Shown here: piece by piece, positions 1 to 9,963 of the stretch
How positions within the stretch are numbered: position 1 is the stretch's first letter
Layout of the letters: the number at the start of each line of letters is the position of its first letter
Assembly (NCBI GenBank): GCA_014885115.2
Contig: WKLE02000478.1
Coordinates: forward strand, 1 to 58,202
Reading direction: 5' to 3'
DNA length: 58,202 nt
DNA from: Asterionellopsis glacialis
Taxonomy: Eukaryota > Bacillariophyta > Plagiogrammaphyceae > Rhaphoneidales > Asterionellopsidaceae
Translations under genes and position numbers: made by a program
The notes under the pieces: model-generated
What the model was told of the DNA's origin: nothing
The model's input: the letters and a program-made list of their open reading frames with translations, nothing else
Database searches by the model: none

Positions 1-16
1 AAAAAAATAGGGTAGG

Positions 17-38
17 TTGACGTCATCGATGACGTCAA
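17..38. promoter_or_regulatory. Palindrome with two TGACGTCA sites
   Basis: A perfect 22-bp palindrome contains two copies of the 8-mer TGACGTCA around a central CG. TGACGTCA is the classic CRE/bZIP binding core, and TGACGT/ACGTCA elements act as CO2/cAMP-responsive elements in the diatom Phaeodactylum. The motif is seen directly. Its function here is inference, because the gene it would control lies outside the window or is absent. Confidence 0.4.
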
Positions 39-130
39 ACCCCATGACAAATAAACAGAATCCTTTACAGCTTATTAGTACTAAAAACATGCACCAAGAG
101 AAGGAGCAATTCTTTATCCATTTGAAAATT

Positions 131-397
131 TGTTTTGCTGTACTGTACCAGCTTAGTAGGACAACTGGAACAGAATACCAGAGTAGTTAGAAACAACTGC
201 TGGTAGTGAGTAATAATTTAAAATACTACTGCATTCAAAGCAGAGAGGAGATATCCATACTATCATGTTTTGCTATATTGTACCAGCTTAGTTGGACTGC
301 TGGAACAGAACATCAGAGTAGTTAGAAACAACTGGTAGTGAATAATTAAATAAAAATACTACTGCATTCAAGGTAGAGAGGAAATATCCATACTAGC
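131..397. repeat. Two diverged ~135-bp tandem units
   Basis: Two adjacent units start with TGTTTTGCT at 131 and 266 and share the same order of blocks: GTACCAGCTTAG, CTGGAACAGAA, AGAGTAGTTAGAAACAACT, ACTACTGCATTCAA and ATATCCATACTA. Mismatches and small indels show that the duplication is old. No coding capacity is visible. Confidence 0.75.
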
Positions 398-528
398 AGG
401 AAGAAAAAAACAAAAGATGATGACACAGCAAATTCAAAATGGTTTGAGCAAAATCAAGATAGTTTGCAATTTGGTTCCAGAAGGTGATTCAGGAGAGATA
501 ATAATAGTATAGCATCTATGAGAAAGAC

Positions 529-826
529 AAGATCTAGTACTACTATTAGTATTTGCACAAGCAATTTAAAGAAATATTGTGTATAAAGTAAATGTGTAGC
601 TTCCTGTATAAACAGATAAGTGGGTATTTTTATTTTGTAGAGTAAACAAGGTAGTTTACAATATTAGTACCACAAAAGTGATTTGGGGGAAAGAATGGTA
701 GCCTTTATATGGAAGAGCTCTAGTATTGCTAGTATCAAAAATTTGAAGAAATATTTTGTACAGAAAGTGTGGTGTATCAGCTGTCTGCATTAACACAGAA
801 GTGGATTGATATTTTATAGAGTAAGC
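529..826. repeat. Second pair of diverged direct repeats (~187-bp spacing)
   Basis: A block around 529-648 and another around 716-826 share several elements in the same order: CTAGTA.T.CTA, AAGAAATATT.TGTA, then GTGG or GTGGG followed by TATTTT, then TAGAGTAA. The similarity is patchy. It looks like the same decayed repeat landscape as the units at 131-397. Confidence 0.5.
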
Positions 827-3420
827 AACAATAGTAAATCAGATATGAAATGAGCAAAAAAACCATATGCTTAAAAAAAATATTCAGTGCCATAGATATT
901 TCTGATGCACCTTGTATATTACTATCATGATTTATAAGCATAGCACACAAGCAATAGCACTGGACCAACAGTGTAAGAGCTCTATTTAGACTTGTTAAAT
1001 TTTCATATTGTTGATATTGAAGGCCAAGATGTAAGAGATGGAGCAATATTTAAGAACATGACCATCTTAGTCCTTAGTAAAACTCATCCTCAGGGGTCTC
1101 TAATTTATTGACCACTTGACAGTGACAGTGCACAGAAGATTGTGTTGCTGGAGCAATTAAGTAGTACCCTAACAATGTTTAGAGCATGTACTACTATGAG
1201 TACAGATACATTATACAAAGAATTTAAGGTAGTCCCCACCATCACAAAGTAATAAAATAGAAGATGTTGTGTGACTAAGAAAATATTTCTTCCTGTAGTT
1301 ACAGCTTATCTCCTAGCATCAGAGGGCATTTGAAGAGTGAGATATAGTTTTTTACAAATTAATAATGGTGGCAAATAATATTATTTTTGAGGTACTACAC
1401 AAAGGAGATTGGAGATCAGGTACTTTCCAAAATTGTGTACTAACTACAAGCCTTATCTTTTGTACAAACTAATTAGCTTAAGAATTACTTCAAAAAAGTT
1501 CACAATTTGAAAATCTAACAGCAATGATGACTACACCTCTAGATTTCATTTGAAAAGGGGCTTCTATACTAATTTAAAACTTATTTTCCAATCCTGCTAT
1601 ACACTACCTTTGTTGGACTACCAGACTAGAATACCAGAGGATTGGATTGAAATAGTAAATATAGTTACATATTAAGTAGAGACTTGACATGTAGAGGTCA
1701 AATTCCATATTAACAATTGCTCAGTCTTTTGCTTTCTGTTCTTACATGCACTCTTTTAAATGCATTTTCCATATATAGCATAGTTTTAATTTTCTTGTGT
1801 GCATGAAATGATCTTCAGAACTGTATTTTTGATGTATTTGTTGTCTAAAAGTACTGTTAGTTAATTTTATGCAAGCCATACAAAAATTATTTAGTAGTTA
1901 TTTACAGTGCAGTATTTTGTGTGCTCTATCACCATTTTGAAGAAGTGTTTTGATGCAGGTGAATAACTTGTGTCTACTAAAAATATTTGTGTGGAATGGG
2001 GTTTGCAATAATTTAAAAAAAATATGAAGCAAGAGTATGCAAGAGACAAAAAGTGGTTAAAAAATTTCTTAGCATAGTTTTGCCTAGCTAGTAGTAAGAT
2101 TTTATACACTGTTGATTTTTTTGGGAGTTGATGTATTATTAGAACAAATTTGTATGATGATTTGAAATATTAGGAGTAGAATATTCAGACAATATCTTTC
2201 TGTTTTCCTTGACCCTTTTCCATGAATACTAAGAAATAGAATGAGAATAGGAGAAGGGTGCTGTGCTGATGGTGACATCACAAATTTGGTGGTACTTTTT
2301 TGAATAGTAATCAAGAGCAACATGGTTACTATGATATTTGATAATACCACTAACATCATCAAAGTCATAACAGGAAACAGGAATGTCCAGATGTGAATTT
2401 CTATATACATGTTGCAACCTGTGGTAATTGTTGTAATAAAATTTTAGATTAGTACTATTTGCTTTTTCATTCTGGTGGCTTCAAATATATAGGGCCTCCA
2501 TAGTGATAACTTTCCAGAAATGCTTTTCCACACATCACCAAGTCCTCCTAAAGAATACACAAGGAGCAAGATGAAAAATATCAAGATAATTTGTACACCA
2601 GAGTGTACCCCCAAAGGGCAAGTAAAAGGGTAGCAGAACCTTTGTTGAATTCAAAAATTCTGGTGAACTTGTAATAAAGCCTGTCTGGATTATTTTTACA
2701 TCATCTAAAGCACTGTTTGAAAATTATATGCACTGGTTCTTGAACCAAGCAGCATAACAACATATATGCTGTTTCATATATTAGTATGCTAAGCATTCAG
2801 TCTAAGGCCTATTCTATTATGAGTCAAAGTATTTTACTTTGCCTATGTTACAAGGCCTATGTGTAAACCAAAAGAGATATTTATTATTGTTTGTCCTAAA
2901 TTTTGCTTTTCTACTTATGGGACTTTTTTTAAAAAAATTCAAATCCTTGTCTTTACTAACACACATTAACAGTAGTTTAGCACAAAAAAAATGCTAAAGA
3001 AATACAAATGACTAGTATTGAAATGTATTTTATTATACAAGGCTGATTATGAAATAAAAGTTGGATACTCAGGTGTTGTACATATCTTCTTAGACAAATG
3101 CTCTAAGCAGCATATTGTTATTTATACATATTGGCATTAATGTCATAAAAAATGCTTCTATTGTATTACTTGTTCAAGAGCCCTATCTACATCAGTTGCA
3201 CATGAAAGAATTTTATAGTCTTTAAATTTTTTGTTCCCTCCCTGTATTTCTTGCTTTACAAGTACCTCTTTCTGACCTATTGCCTAATACTAGTAGTTGT
3301 GTGTTTTTTGTGTTGAGTTTAATTTATAACACATGTGTTTGCACAACAGTTTAAACAACATGAATACACTATGATAATTGTTCTGGTTATTACAATAATA
3401 TGTTCTTCCTTCTTTACTTT

Positions 3421-3638
3421 GTTGTTTGTTGTTTGTTGTTTGTTGCTTATTGTTTGTTGCTTATTGTTTGTTGCTTATTGTTTGTTGCTTATTGTTTGTT
3501 GCTTATTGTTTGTTGCTTGTTGTTTGTTGTTTGTTGTTTATTGTTTATTGTTTATTGTTTATTGTTTATTGTTTATTGTTTATTATTTATTGTTTGTTGT
3601 TTGTTGTTTGTTGTTTGTTGTTTGTTGTTTGTTGTTTG
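3421..3638. repeat. Heptanucleotide satellite (GTTGTTT family)
   Basis: About 31 units of a 7-bp repeat. Three variants occur in blocks: GTTGTTT at both ends, an alternating 14-mer GTTGCTTATTGTTT in the first half, and ATTGTTT in the middle. Because 7 is not a multiple of 3 and the units hold no stop on this strand, all three forward frames stay open and read as Leu/Val/Cys-rich peptides. These are artefacts, not genes. Confidence 0.95.
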
Positions 3639-4215
3639 AATTATCACAACAATCATCAGAAAGTAGTTGATACTGGAGCTGCAAGAATACAGTTTAGCAG
3701 TAGAGCTATTATACCAGTATTATAACTATTTGAGTTGCTGGTGACTCTTGCTGTGTCTAGTACTGATTACTGATGCTACAGATTCTACATCTTCTGTTAG
3801 TATATTGTATACACCAGCCAGTAGTAGTTTGTGTTTGTGCTTGTGCTTGACCCTAGGTGGGATAAAGGACATAGCAGGAGGTAAGTTACCTGTACAGTGC
3901 TTGCTTGACTAAAATTCTGTAACACCACTTGTCTCTAGAGGCAGCAGTCGTGGTGGTCTGGTTTGTGTATAGAGTGTATATGTAAGTATACTTAAAGAGA
4001 ATGCTCCTCTGTACACTATTTTAGGTTTGAGGGTGACAGGAATGCAACAATGAACGTTTAGGATTATTGGGTGGAGGTTACCATGTATGAGGTAGACATG
4101 AACTTGTGTAGGTGTGGGTAGGACTACTGAAGTAAGTGTATGACTAGGTCCTCTAGTACAGTAGGACTGGAGAAAGAAAGGTGTTGTGAGTTGTGGTGTT
4201 AATAATTATGCAGTG

Positions 4216-4223
4216 TATATATA
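4216..4223 (+). promoter_or_regulatory. TATA box of the 5S rRNA gene
   Basis: TATATATA lies about 23-30 bases upstream of the inferred 5S start at 4246. That is the spacing of upstream TATA elements used by RNA polymerase III in several lineages. The assignment rests on position only. Confidence 0.5.
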
Positions 4224-4245
4224 GTTTGATGGCATACCCGTCGTC

Positions 4246-4363
4246 AGGAACGACCATACAAAGATGACAGCACCGCTTCCCGTCTGCTCAGCGAAGTTAA
4301 GCATCTTCTGGCCCGGTTAGTACTACGGTGGGGGACCACGTTGGAATCCCGGGTGTTGTTCTT
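4246..4363 (+). rRNA. 5S ribosomal RNA
   Basis: This 118-nt gene matches the eukaryotic 5S layout. The 5' end AGGAAC pairs with GTTCTT at the 3' end (helix I). CCATAC follows the first stem. The internal promoter is present as box A (GAAGTTAAGC, 4293-4302) and a box C region (GGTTAGTACTACGG to GGGGGACC, 4315-4337), followed by AATCCCGGGTGTTGTT. A T-run at 4362-4367 is the expected pol III terminator. The gene stands alone with no other rRNA gene in the window, so 5S appears unlinked to the large rDNA unit here. The ends are inferred from pairing and could be off by one or two bases. Confidence 0.95.
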
Positions 4364-4367
4364 TTTT
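4362..4367 (+). terminator. Pol III T-run terminator
   Basis: Six Ts directly overlap the 3' end of the 5S rRNA helix I. This is the standard RNA polymerase III stop signal. Confidence 0.7.
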
Positions 4368-4924
4368 AAGTTTTTTACACCTCTCCTCAGCGTTCTACAT
4401 ACTATTATTGACTTTCTCTGTGCTTCCTGCCTGCCTGTCGGGAGAGAGAAACTTGGTGAACAGACTGGCAGGTCAGTCTTCTTCTTTTTTCGATCGTGCA
4501 TGCTCTTCTTTTTGTCGGTCACGCTTGCTTGGGTGGTTTGTGAGGTTTTCTTGTCCCTCCCCTTTTTCATGTGTGACTGATGAACGCACCACCACCGACC
4601 ATCGTTGCACCCAAAGACACACCACAGAAGGAGTAGAGGGAGTAAAGCCTTGAGACATCTGTACAGTAGAGAGTCTCTTTTAAGATCTCTTTCGCATTGC
4701 ATTGTCGTCTCGCTTCCGTCACTGACTGTGTACAATACACTTTTGGTGCAATCCGGGACTGACGGACAACTCACAGTGATAAAATTGAGATCGCACATCA
4801 ACGACACACGTCAACACATTCCTCCCTGACTTAACCACCATTCCAGGCTGTTTAGTAGGCAGAACTAGTCGATACTTGTCTCGAACCCTCCTTTCATTCC
4901 ATTAGAATTATTACAGTAGTAAGT
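4368..4924. other. Spacer and leader before the kinesin gene
   Basis: No gene is evident between the 5S terminator and the kinesin start. The stretch presumably holds the promoter and 5' UTR of the kinesin. Open frames here, including a minus-strand one running across the 5S gene, have no domain support. Confidence 0.5.
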
Positions 4925-7402
4925 ATGGCACCCGCAATAACATCGAGTGGGTCACCCACTGTTTTGAAAAATCCAGTTGTGGTTGAATTTGACAGAAACT
5001 CGGACAATGCAATGGGCAATCATGAAGTCAAAACAACAAATGTAGAAGTTTGTGTACGTGTCAGACCTATGATTGTATCTACGTCAGGTACAAAATTCTT
5101 TGAAAAGAAACATCATCATGGTGGTGGTCATGGAAGTGGCAGCAGCAGCAGTAACAAACGACCTCCGAGTGGTATCCCCACGTCAGGCAGCAGTCGTCGT
5201 ATAAGTCGATTACCCACTCCACCGGGAGGAGTCAAATCACCACGAAAACCTCTTCTTCCTTCACGAAGTACTAGTAGTAGCAGTAGTACATTTCCATCAT
5301 CACCCAATCGAAAAAAAACATTATCCGCAGATAGTCCACCACCATCACCTGCAAAAGCGAAACAGCAGCAGCAGCAGCAACAACAAGATAACTCTGGTGT
5401 ATTGGCATGGGATGTAATTGGACAGGATACAGTATCACAAACCCCGGAATCCAAACCTGTACAAGGACGTACAAGTTCCTACACACTTGACAACGTATAT
5501 GGTCCACAAAGTGAAAGTTCAGAATTGTATCATGGATCTATTAAAAATGTTGTACGGTCCGCCATGGAAGGATATCATGCATCCGTGTTTGCCTATGGAC
5601 AAACCTCCACAGGAAAAACGTACACCATGACGGGTACCAAAGAAAATCCAGGTATCGTCCCCTTGGCTGTACGTGATTGTTTTCAATATGTCAGCACCTT
5701 GGAAATACCCCGCGAATATTTGTTACGTGTCTCCTACATGGAAATTTACAATGAACAAATCGTCGATTTGTTGGCACCTTCCACGAGTGCCGCATCCTCC
5801 ATTCGCATCTTTGAAACCAAACAAGAAGGTGTGGTTATACGTGGATTACGAGAAGAGGTGGTGTCCTCCCCCGAACAAGTATTTGCCTTGATTGCCAATG
5901 GTGAAGCCAGACGACAAATTGGTTCTACCAATATGAATACACATTCCTCACGATCACATTGTGTCTTTCGATTATTAATTGAAAGTCGTGTACCAACTAG
6001 TGGTGGTGGTGGTGCAAGCAGTAGTGTAAGTAGACCTACTCTTATGGAAACATCATCTGTGTCATCTGCATCTACGATTGATAGCTTTGCTCATTCTGGC
6101 ACGGGTGGATCTGTCCGTGTATCATCCCTGAGCTTGGTTGACTTGGCGGGAAGTGAAAGTGTACGATTAACAGGATCCACCGGTGAACGACGAAAGGAGG
6201 GTCAATACATTAACAAATCATTAATGACACTTGGACAAGTGGTCTACAAACTGTCCGAATGGTCAAGTAGTACAAAATCAAAAACGTCCAGTACACCAAG
6301 GCATATACCGTACCGTGACTCCAAATTAACAAGGTTGTTGCAACCAAGTTTAAGTGGGAATGCTCAAATTGTCATTGTATGTAACATATCACCAGAGGTG
6401 GCACATGTCGAAGAGAGTCATAATACATTAAAATTTGGCATGAGAGCGAAACGTATCCAACAAAAGGTGACAGTCACTGAAGTATCGGATGAAAAAACAT
6501 TACTTCAAAATTATCGCAGTGAAATTGAAGACCTACGACAACAATTAAAGGAAGCAAGAGAAGCACAACAAATGTTAGAACAACAACCACAAAAGAGTAC
6601 GACAACAACAATACCTTCTACTACTTCTGGTACTTCAACAGCATCATCGTCACCACCACCACCACCAATGGGTTCTGCCGTGTCTGTAGATACCGTAGAT
6701 GATGCTGAAACGAAGGAATTGGTAGAAGCGATACAAAAGATGGAAAAATTGATTTTAAAAACACACAAAATTCAAGATAAAAAGCCCAACACGGGAGCCA
6801 AGAAACCAAAACCGGAAGATGATGATGATGAATACTTACTAAGTTCTGTGTTACATGATCAGTTGGAAGTAAGTGAAGATGAAGAATTAGACAGTACTTC
6901 TACATGTGGTGGTAATAGTAGTAATGGAGAGCAAGACAACGATGATGATATTCCATCAACTCCCAATATGGTGGATGAATTACACCGTATTCAAGGATTA
7001 CTTGGAAGTGTATTGAAGCGAAAAGGTGCCAGGGTACCTGTGGTTGGTGGTGCAAATAGTCCATTACGTCCTAAACCACCTGAAATGTTGTTCCCGGATC
7101 CATCATCGGACAGCAGTACAGTAGGTACTGGCAGCACGATGCCTACATATAGAGACGCCGAAGTGGATGAACTTCGTGCACAATTGCATATTAAGGAGGT
7201 TGCAACATCGCTAAGGAAAGCTGATAGTAGATTCCTTCAAAGTCAATTGGCCGAAAAGGATGCACTGTTGGCAGAAGTATCACAAATTTTAGATGCATTA
7301 GAAAAACGACAACTTGAATTAGAAGCTGAAAATGCTGCATTACGTGAAAAATTGAAGAACACTGAAGCTAACATGATAATGTTACAACGAAATCAAAGCT
7401 AA
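4925..7402 (+). CDS. Kinesin motor protein, kinesin-7 (CENP-E)-like
   Basis: The single-exon, 825-residue product is an ATP-driven microtubule motor. The N-terminal motor domain starts with VCVRVRP near residue 42. It has the P-loop GQTSTGKT at 225-232, switch I with SSRSH at 341-345, switch II LVDLAGSE at 404-411, and the microtubule-binding YRDSKLTRLLQ stretch. It ends with TLKFGMRAKRI near 510. The REEVV.SPEQV..LI..GE.RR spacing before switch I is typical of kinesin-7/CENP-E, which acts in mitosis, so that subfamily is inferred. A His/Gly/Ser/Pro/Gln-rich insert of about 100 residues splits the first strand from the P-loop. Coiled coils lie near 515-550 and 735-815. The start at 4925 is the first ATG, just upstream of the motor. 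The gene converges on the PRMT gene 126 bp away. Confidence 0.93.
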   Translation: MAPAITSSGSPTVLKNPVVVEFDRNSDNAMGNHEVKTTNVEVCVRVRPMIVSTSGTKFFEKKHHHGGGHGSGSSSSNKRPPSGIPTSGSSRRISRLPTPPGGVKSPRKPLLPSRSTSSSSSTFPSSPNRKKTLSADSPPPSPAKAKQQQQQQQQDNSGVLAWDVIGQDTVSQTPESKPVQGRTSSYTLDNVYGPQSESSELYHGSIKNVVRSAMEGYHASVFAYGQTSTGKTYTMTGTKENPGIVPLAVRDCFQYVSTLEIPREYLLRVSYMEIYNEQIVDLLAPSTSAASSIRIFETKQEGVVIRGLREEVVSSPEQVFALIANGEARRQIGSTNMNTHSSRSHCVFRLLIESRVPTSGGGGASSSVSRPTLMETSSVSSASTIDSFAHSGTGGSVRVSSLSLVDLAGSESVRLTGSTGERRKEGQYINKSLMTLGQVVYKLSEWSSSTKSKTSSTPRHIPYRDSKLTRLLQPSLSGNAQIVIVCNISPEVAHVEESHNTLKFGMRAKRIQQKVTVTEVSDEKTLLQNYRSEIEDLRQQLKEAREAQQMLEQQPQKSTTTTIPSTTSGTSTASSSPPPPPMGSAVSVDTVDDAETKELVEAIQKMEKLILKTHKIQDKKPNTGAKKPKPEDDDDEYLLSSVLHDQLEVSEDEELDSTSTCGGNSSNGEQDNDDDIPSTPNMVDELHRIQGLLGSVLKRKGARVPVVGGANSPLRPKPPEMLFPDPSSDSSTVGTGSTMPTYRDAEVDELRAQLHIKEVATSLRKADSRFLQSQLAEKDALLAEVSQILDALEKRQLELEAENAALREKLKNTEANMIMLQRNQS

Positions 7403-7528
7403 AGAACAACAAGAAGAACGGAAAGAGGGAATCACCATCATCATTATGAAATGGTTGTAGCGATTTCTTCAGATACTGTACTATTATAATAGTCTATATA
7501 AAAACAAGTGTGTTCAAGATAACTATCT

Positions 7529-9262
7529 TTACGCTGTTAATTTGCTTTTGATGACACCATCAAGTATACGTACAAACTCATTGCTGTTGTTAGCATGATG
7601 TCCAACTTCCCACATGACTAAGAAATCCATTTCACGATGGTTATCTTCATTACGTCCCATCTTGAATTTACCACGAAGGACATCACCTTTTTGAAGAGTT
7701 GGTATACCATTGGTAGGGTCGAACCATAATGTAGTTTGTTTCCAATGTGTTGCTTGACTTTGACAACCCGTACTAAAACTAAGCGCATTGGTGTCAGGAA
7801 CATTAAAATCAATATCAAAGGACACTACCAACTTGTTGATGTGGACACTACCTTTTTCTTCTTCTGCCGCAATCTTGGGCTCTAATTGGAAAGATGCTTC
7901 AAAGTCTAAATCTTGATCTTTGCACGTATTCAAATCAAAATAGATCAGTTCAACACGATTTGTCACAACTTTCATAGGATCAACAATTTCAACGCTTGCT
8001 TCCGTCGTCAAATCACGCACAACACGAGATTTCATTGGTGTCATATTGATCCCATGAACATTATCCCAATAATCTAGTGCATCATCTGTTGCACCTTCTA
8101 AAAGAACATTGGATCCATTAGGGTACATGGTACCCGTGTTGTTATTCATGATAGTATCTCTTGCTGCCATAACACTTGGGAGCATAGTTTCAAACAATAG
8201 TGCGTAACCCATCCATTCACTTACAATCACATCTACCTTTTCATCGTCGTCCAATGGGAGACGACTCTTGCCACCCTCCGCCAACAAATCTTCAACCTTT
8301 CCACGGACGCAAGTAATGACATCTCCGTATCCATTTAGTTCGATTATCTTGCTTGCTTCAGCGATAATATCGGAATTATCTATAGCAATAACCTTTCGCG
8401 CACCAGCCTTGGCAGCAAAGAGTGACAATACTCCTGTACCGCACCCAATATCAAGTACAATCTTATCCTTGAATAATGTATCTGTATTGGATAGTATAGC
8501 CTTTTCGTACGATGATGTTCGTACAAAGTCTTTCAACATAGTTTCATGAATTGAATGGTGTGAATATCCTGTGAAGTAGTATGTATCATTGTCACGTTTC
8601 TTGGGTGGTGATGGTTTTGCAACTAAAGGTGCTGCCGGGGTAGCTTTCGTTGTATCTTCTTCGTTTGTCAAGGATGCTATACATGTCTTTGCTGCAGCCA
8701 ATTGTTGTTCCAAAGCAGCTATTCTCAGTGCCAAGTCGGATTTAGAAGAAAATGAGTCTGCACTCTGTGGTTCCGTTCCATCACGATCACCACCTTGTTC
8801 CTTTTCTTCTTGCAAAGCTTCTAAATCATCCATCGACATTAAGATTGCATCATCCGCTAATACTGGTTTGAAAAACTGTTCGTCGTCATCATCATTATTA
8901 GACTTTGTTTGTTGACTGTGAAGTAAATATTCAGTCAATTCTTTTCCAATATTTGCATCATCACTATCGCCATTACTTCTTTTCAAAACATAATCACGAC
9001 ATTTGTTTACTACAATAATTGATTTTTCAAAAAATTCTTCGTCCGATGACGATGGTAAAAATGATAAAAGGTCAAATTGTTGCTTTTCTAAATCATATTT
9101 GATTGCATCTGATAAAGAATCAAAAACTATATTACTACCAGTGGATCCTCCACAAGTAATGGGAACAAACTTCATTTTTTCTTCTTCTTCGTCTTCATCG
9201 TCATCGTCCGAGAATGCATTATCGTCTGACCAAGAGTCATCGTCTGATTTTTTACGTGCCAT
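7529..9262 (-). CDS. Protein arginine N-methyltransferase, PRMT3-like
   Basis: The 577-residue enzyme is predicted to transfer methyl groups from S-adenosylmethionine to arginines of target proteins. The core has the YFTGY helix near 229, SAM motif I DIGCGTGVLS at 271-280, the acidic Asp after motif I (IAID), the double-E loop SEWMGYALLFE at 348-358, and the THW loop at 505-507. The N-terminus is strongly acidic (residues 7-30). It is followed by a segment (31-95) that aligns in position with the PRMT3 zinc-finger region, including QQFDLLSF and a helix ending CRDYV, but most zinc ligands are missing. Residues 170-200 look coiled. PRMT3 classically methylates ribosomal protein S2 in the cytosol. 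That substrate is family knowledge, not shown here. Single exon, divergent from the lipase gene. Confidence 0.9.
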   Translation of the reverse strand: MARKKSDDDSWSDDNAFSDDDDEDEEEEKMKFVPITCGGSTGSNIVFDSLSDAIKYDLEKQQFDLLSFLPSSSDEEFFEKSIIVVNKCRDYVLKRSNGDSDDANIGKELTEYLLHSQQTKSNNDDDDEQFFKPVLADDAILMSMDDLEALQEEKEQGGDRDGTEPQSADSFSSKSDLALRIAALEQQLAAAKTCIASLTNEEDTTKATPAAPLVAKPSPPKKRDNDTYYFTGYSHHSIHETMLKDFVRTSSYEKAILSNTDTLFKDKIVLDIGCGTGVLSLFAAKAGARKVIAIDNSDIIAEASKIIELNGYGDVITCVRGKVEDLLAEGGKSRLPLDDDEKVDVIVSEWMGYALLFETMLPSVMAARDTIMNNNTGTMYPNGSNVLLEGATDDALDYWDNVHGINMTPMKSRVVRDLTTEASVEIVDPMKVVTNRVELIYFDLNTCKDQDLDFEASFQLEPKIAAEEEKGSVHINKLVVSFDIDFNVPDTNALSFSTGCQSQATHWKQTTLWFDPTNGIPTLQKGDVLRGKFKMGRNEDNHREMDFLVMWEVGHHANNSNEFVRILDGVIKSKLTA

Positions 9263-9963
9263 GATGTTTGTCCTTTCAATATCAGATCAATGTGTTTTTC
9301 CAATAAGGTTGGCTGTGGTGAGAGGACAATGATGACAATCAAGATTCAACAAGATATGACCTGCTCTCTAGAGGCGGGAGTGGTGGACTCATCTCTCAGG
9401 GATTTCTTGTTCTTTCAAAACTCCCAAACTTTCGAACTTAACGTTTTCTGTGGTTTTGAGGGCAGAGTGATGAAATTGAGCAGATCTGGCATGAGGACGG
9501 ACCGAAATGAGCGTGATGCGCGATATCTTCAATCCCAAATAATAAATCGTACGTACTAATAGGAAGTATAGGGCCTTACTGTAGATTTGACAGAGATCCG
9601 AGGAAAGGGGCGTGCATTAGACAGTCATTCTCATTGGTTGTGCAACGTAGAAATATAGAGAATTTTGATAATAGGTAAGGGTATTACCAAATAATTGTAT
9701 AGTCCGGTACCGATACCTGTAAGACTACCGGGTACCTGGTACATCAATAGATCGAAATAAATAACCCAGGAGTCCTTTGAGTGTATATGTACTATACGAG
9801 CCATAATAAATATATGACGATTGTTGTGGTTCCCGCCGGGGGTGCATGGTACAGAACAAGTACCCGTATTGGTTTGTTCGCGTTCATTTGTATTCATCTG
9901 AATTTGGCGTGACAAGCTCATTGCCACTCTCTAGTCTGGAAAGACGAACAATCGTCGACGACG
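9263..9963. other. Divergent promoter region with a GTAC cluster
   Basis: This gap separates the divergent PRMT and lipase genes and must hold both promoters. I see no gene. A GGTACC-type cluster lies around 9700-9860, with GGTACCGATACC and GGGTACCTGGTAC among its elements. Confidence 0.6.

Larger units (their letters stand above)
1..4215. other. Gene-free AT-rich repeat tract
   Basis: I find no convincing coding region in this stretch. The short open frames are scattered, AT-rich and without recognisable domains. It contains degenerate direct repeats (131-397, 529-826), a palindromic bZIP-type site (17-38) and a heptanucleotide satellite (3421-3638). It is probably decayed repeat or intergenic DNA between genes. 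Confidence 0.6.

Noticed and set aside
3335..3725. Three overlapping Leu/Val/Cys-rich open frames
   Set aside because: They are produced by the 7-bp repeat, which has no stop in any forward frame.
4244..4807. 187-codon minus-strand frame
   Set aside because: It runs antisense across the whole 5S rRNA gene and has no domain.
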